6,066 nucleotides of DNA from Desulfobulbaceae bacterium (GTDB lineage Bacteria > Desulfobacterota > Desulfobulbia > Desulfobulbales > Desulfocapsaceae). Each line of letters begins with the position of its first letter. Positions within the stretch are counted from its first letter, which is position 1. This document shows positions 5,456-6,066 of this stretch, piece after piece. Position numbers and translations under genes: made by a program. The stretch spans positions 1 to 6,066 of the forward strand of contig JAHEMX010000240.1 in the NCBI GenBank assembly GCA_024643445.1. The letters run 5' to 3'. Under the pieces are notes generated by a model that worked only from the letters and a program-made list of their open reading frames with translations, was not told the DNA's origin and did no database searches.

Positions 5456-6066
5456 TTATAATTTACGTTTATCAATGACCCGGCTGCCCTTGCCGTTGAA
5501 ACGCTCAAGACTCCGCTCTTCGACCAGCTTTACCTCAACACCGACGCCCAGGTCTGCGGCAAGACGTTTCTTGATCATCTCGACCATGGTGCGCTGTTTC
5601 TTCATCTCGTCAAAAAAGATGGACTCGACGACTTCCACCATGACCGTCACTTTATCCTCGTTCTGTTCGCGCTCGACAATAAGGTTGTAGTGCGGCTGGG
5701 TTCCCTCGATCTCAAAAAGAATCGATTCAATCTGGGTCGGAAACACATTAACGCCCTTGATGATCAGCATGTCATCGGTTCTGCCGGTTATCCGCTCGAT
5801 GCGATGAAAGGTCCTGCCGCACGGACACGGCTCGGTGAGCAGTCGGGTCAGGTCCCGGGTGCGGTAGCGGATCACGGGAAAGGCCTCCTTGGTCAGCGTC
5901 GTGATCACCATCTCGCCAATCTCACCGGGTTCAACCGGCTCGAGCTTCTCCGGATCAAGAATTTCAACGAGGAAATGGTCCTCGTTCACATGCAGCCCGT
6001 TACATTCCAGGCATTCACCGGCAACGCCCGGCCCCATGACCTCTGACAGGCCGTAATTGTCAGTTG
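5456..6066 (-). CDS. paaK: Phenylacetate-CoA ligase (PaaK type), C-terminal part
   Basis: The C-terminal ~200 residues of an AMP-forming aryl-CoA ligase. The frame stays open to the window edge, and residues before the first visible ATG (6037) already belong to the family: DNYGLSEVMGPGVAGEC. The true start is therefore outside the window, since family members have about 430 residues. Visible motifs are the YGLSEVMGPG adenylation loop, ITTLTKEAFPVIRYRTRDLTRL with its conserved aspartate, CPCGRTFHRI, the hinge GRTDDMLIIKGVNVFPTQIE, and the terminal NGKGSRVIDKRK with the probable catalytic lysine. The enzyme makes aryl-acetyl-CoA from the acid, ATP and CoA. In anaerobes close homologues often sit with indolepyruvate ferredoxin oxidoreductase genes. 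That neighbour cannot be checked here, so the exact substrate (phenylacetate, indoleacetate or another aryl acid) is uncertain. It probably leads the five-gene run. Confidence 0.92.
   Translation of the reverse strand, partial: TDNYGLSEVMGPGVAGECLECNGLHVNEDHFLVEILDPEKLEPVEPGEIGEMVITTLTKEAFPVIRYRTRDLTRLLTEPCPCGRTFHRIERITGRTDDMLIIKGVNVFPTQIESILFEIEGTQPHYNLIVEREQNEDKVTVMVEVVESIFFDEMKKQRTMVEMIKKRLAADLGVGVEVKLVEERSLERFNGKGSRVIDKRKL

Overview
The window looks like a chromosomal segment of a Gram-negative anaerobe, most plausibly Desulfobacterota (the former delta-proteobacteria). This placement is inferred. It rests on the type of MinD-like ATPase, a PaaK-type CoA ligase, a Spl-like radical SAM protein and a Nim-like flavoprotein. 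No rRNA or other decisive taxonomic marker is present. Base composition is moderately GC-rich and even across the genes. I see no insertion sequence, CRISPR array, tRNA, att site or other sign of mobility.

Layout: (1) Positions 72-1052 on the minus strand encode a MinD/ParA-superfamily ATPase. (2) Positions 1053-1443 form a divergent intergenic region of about 390 bases. It holds a good sigma70-type promoter for the ATPase, a pair of TGATCA palindromes, a short direct repeat and a small dyad near the start of the next gene. (3) Positions 1444-2017 on the plus strand form a two-gene unit: an A-type iron-sulfur carrier (IscA/HesB family) overlapping by 11 bases an unrecognised 74-residue protein. 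(4) Positions 2014-6066 on the minus strand form a tightly packed five-gene run. In transcription order these are phenylacetate-CoA ligase (5' part beyond the window), ribonuclease PH, a radical SAM protein, a Nim-like FMN-binding protein and serine hydroxymethyltransferase. The plus-strand pair and this run converge so closely that their stop codons share four bases (2014-2017).

The five-gene run has gaps of 29, 21 and 18 bases, and its last gene either overlaps its upstream neighbour by 4 bases or starts 47 bases downstream of its stop. It therefore looks like one transcript, with its promoter outside the window. Its members do not belong to one obvious pathway: aryl-acid activation, tRNA/RNA 3'-end trimming, a radical enzyme, a flavoprotein and one-carbon metabolism. 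The most notable points are the unknown 74-residue partner of the Fe-S carrier, the Nim-like gene coupled to glyA, and the uncharacterised radical SAM enzyme in a housekeeping run. I found no clear evidence of an entirely new multi-gene system. The first 71 bases hold no gene I can support.
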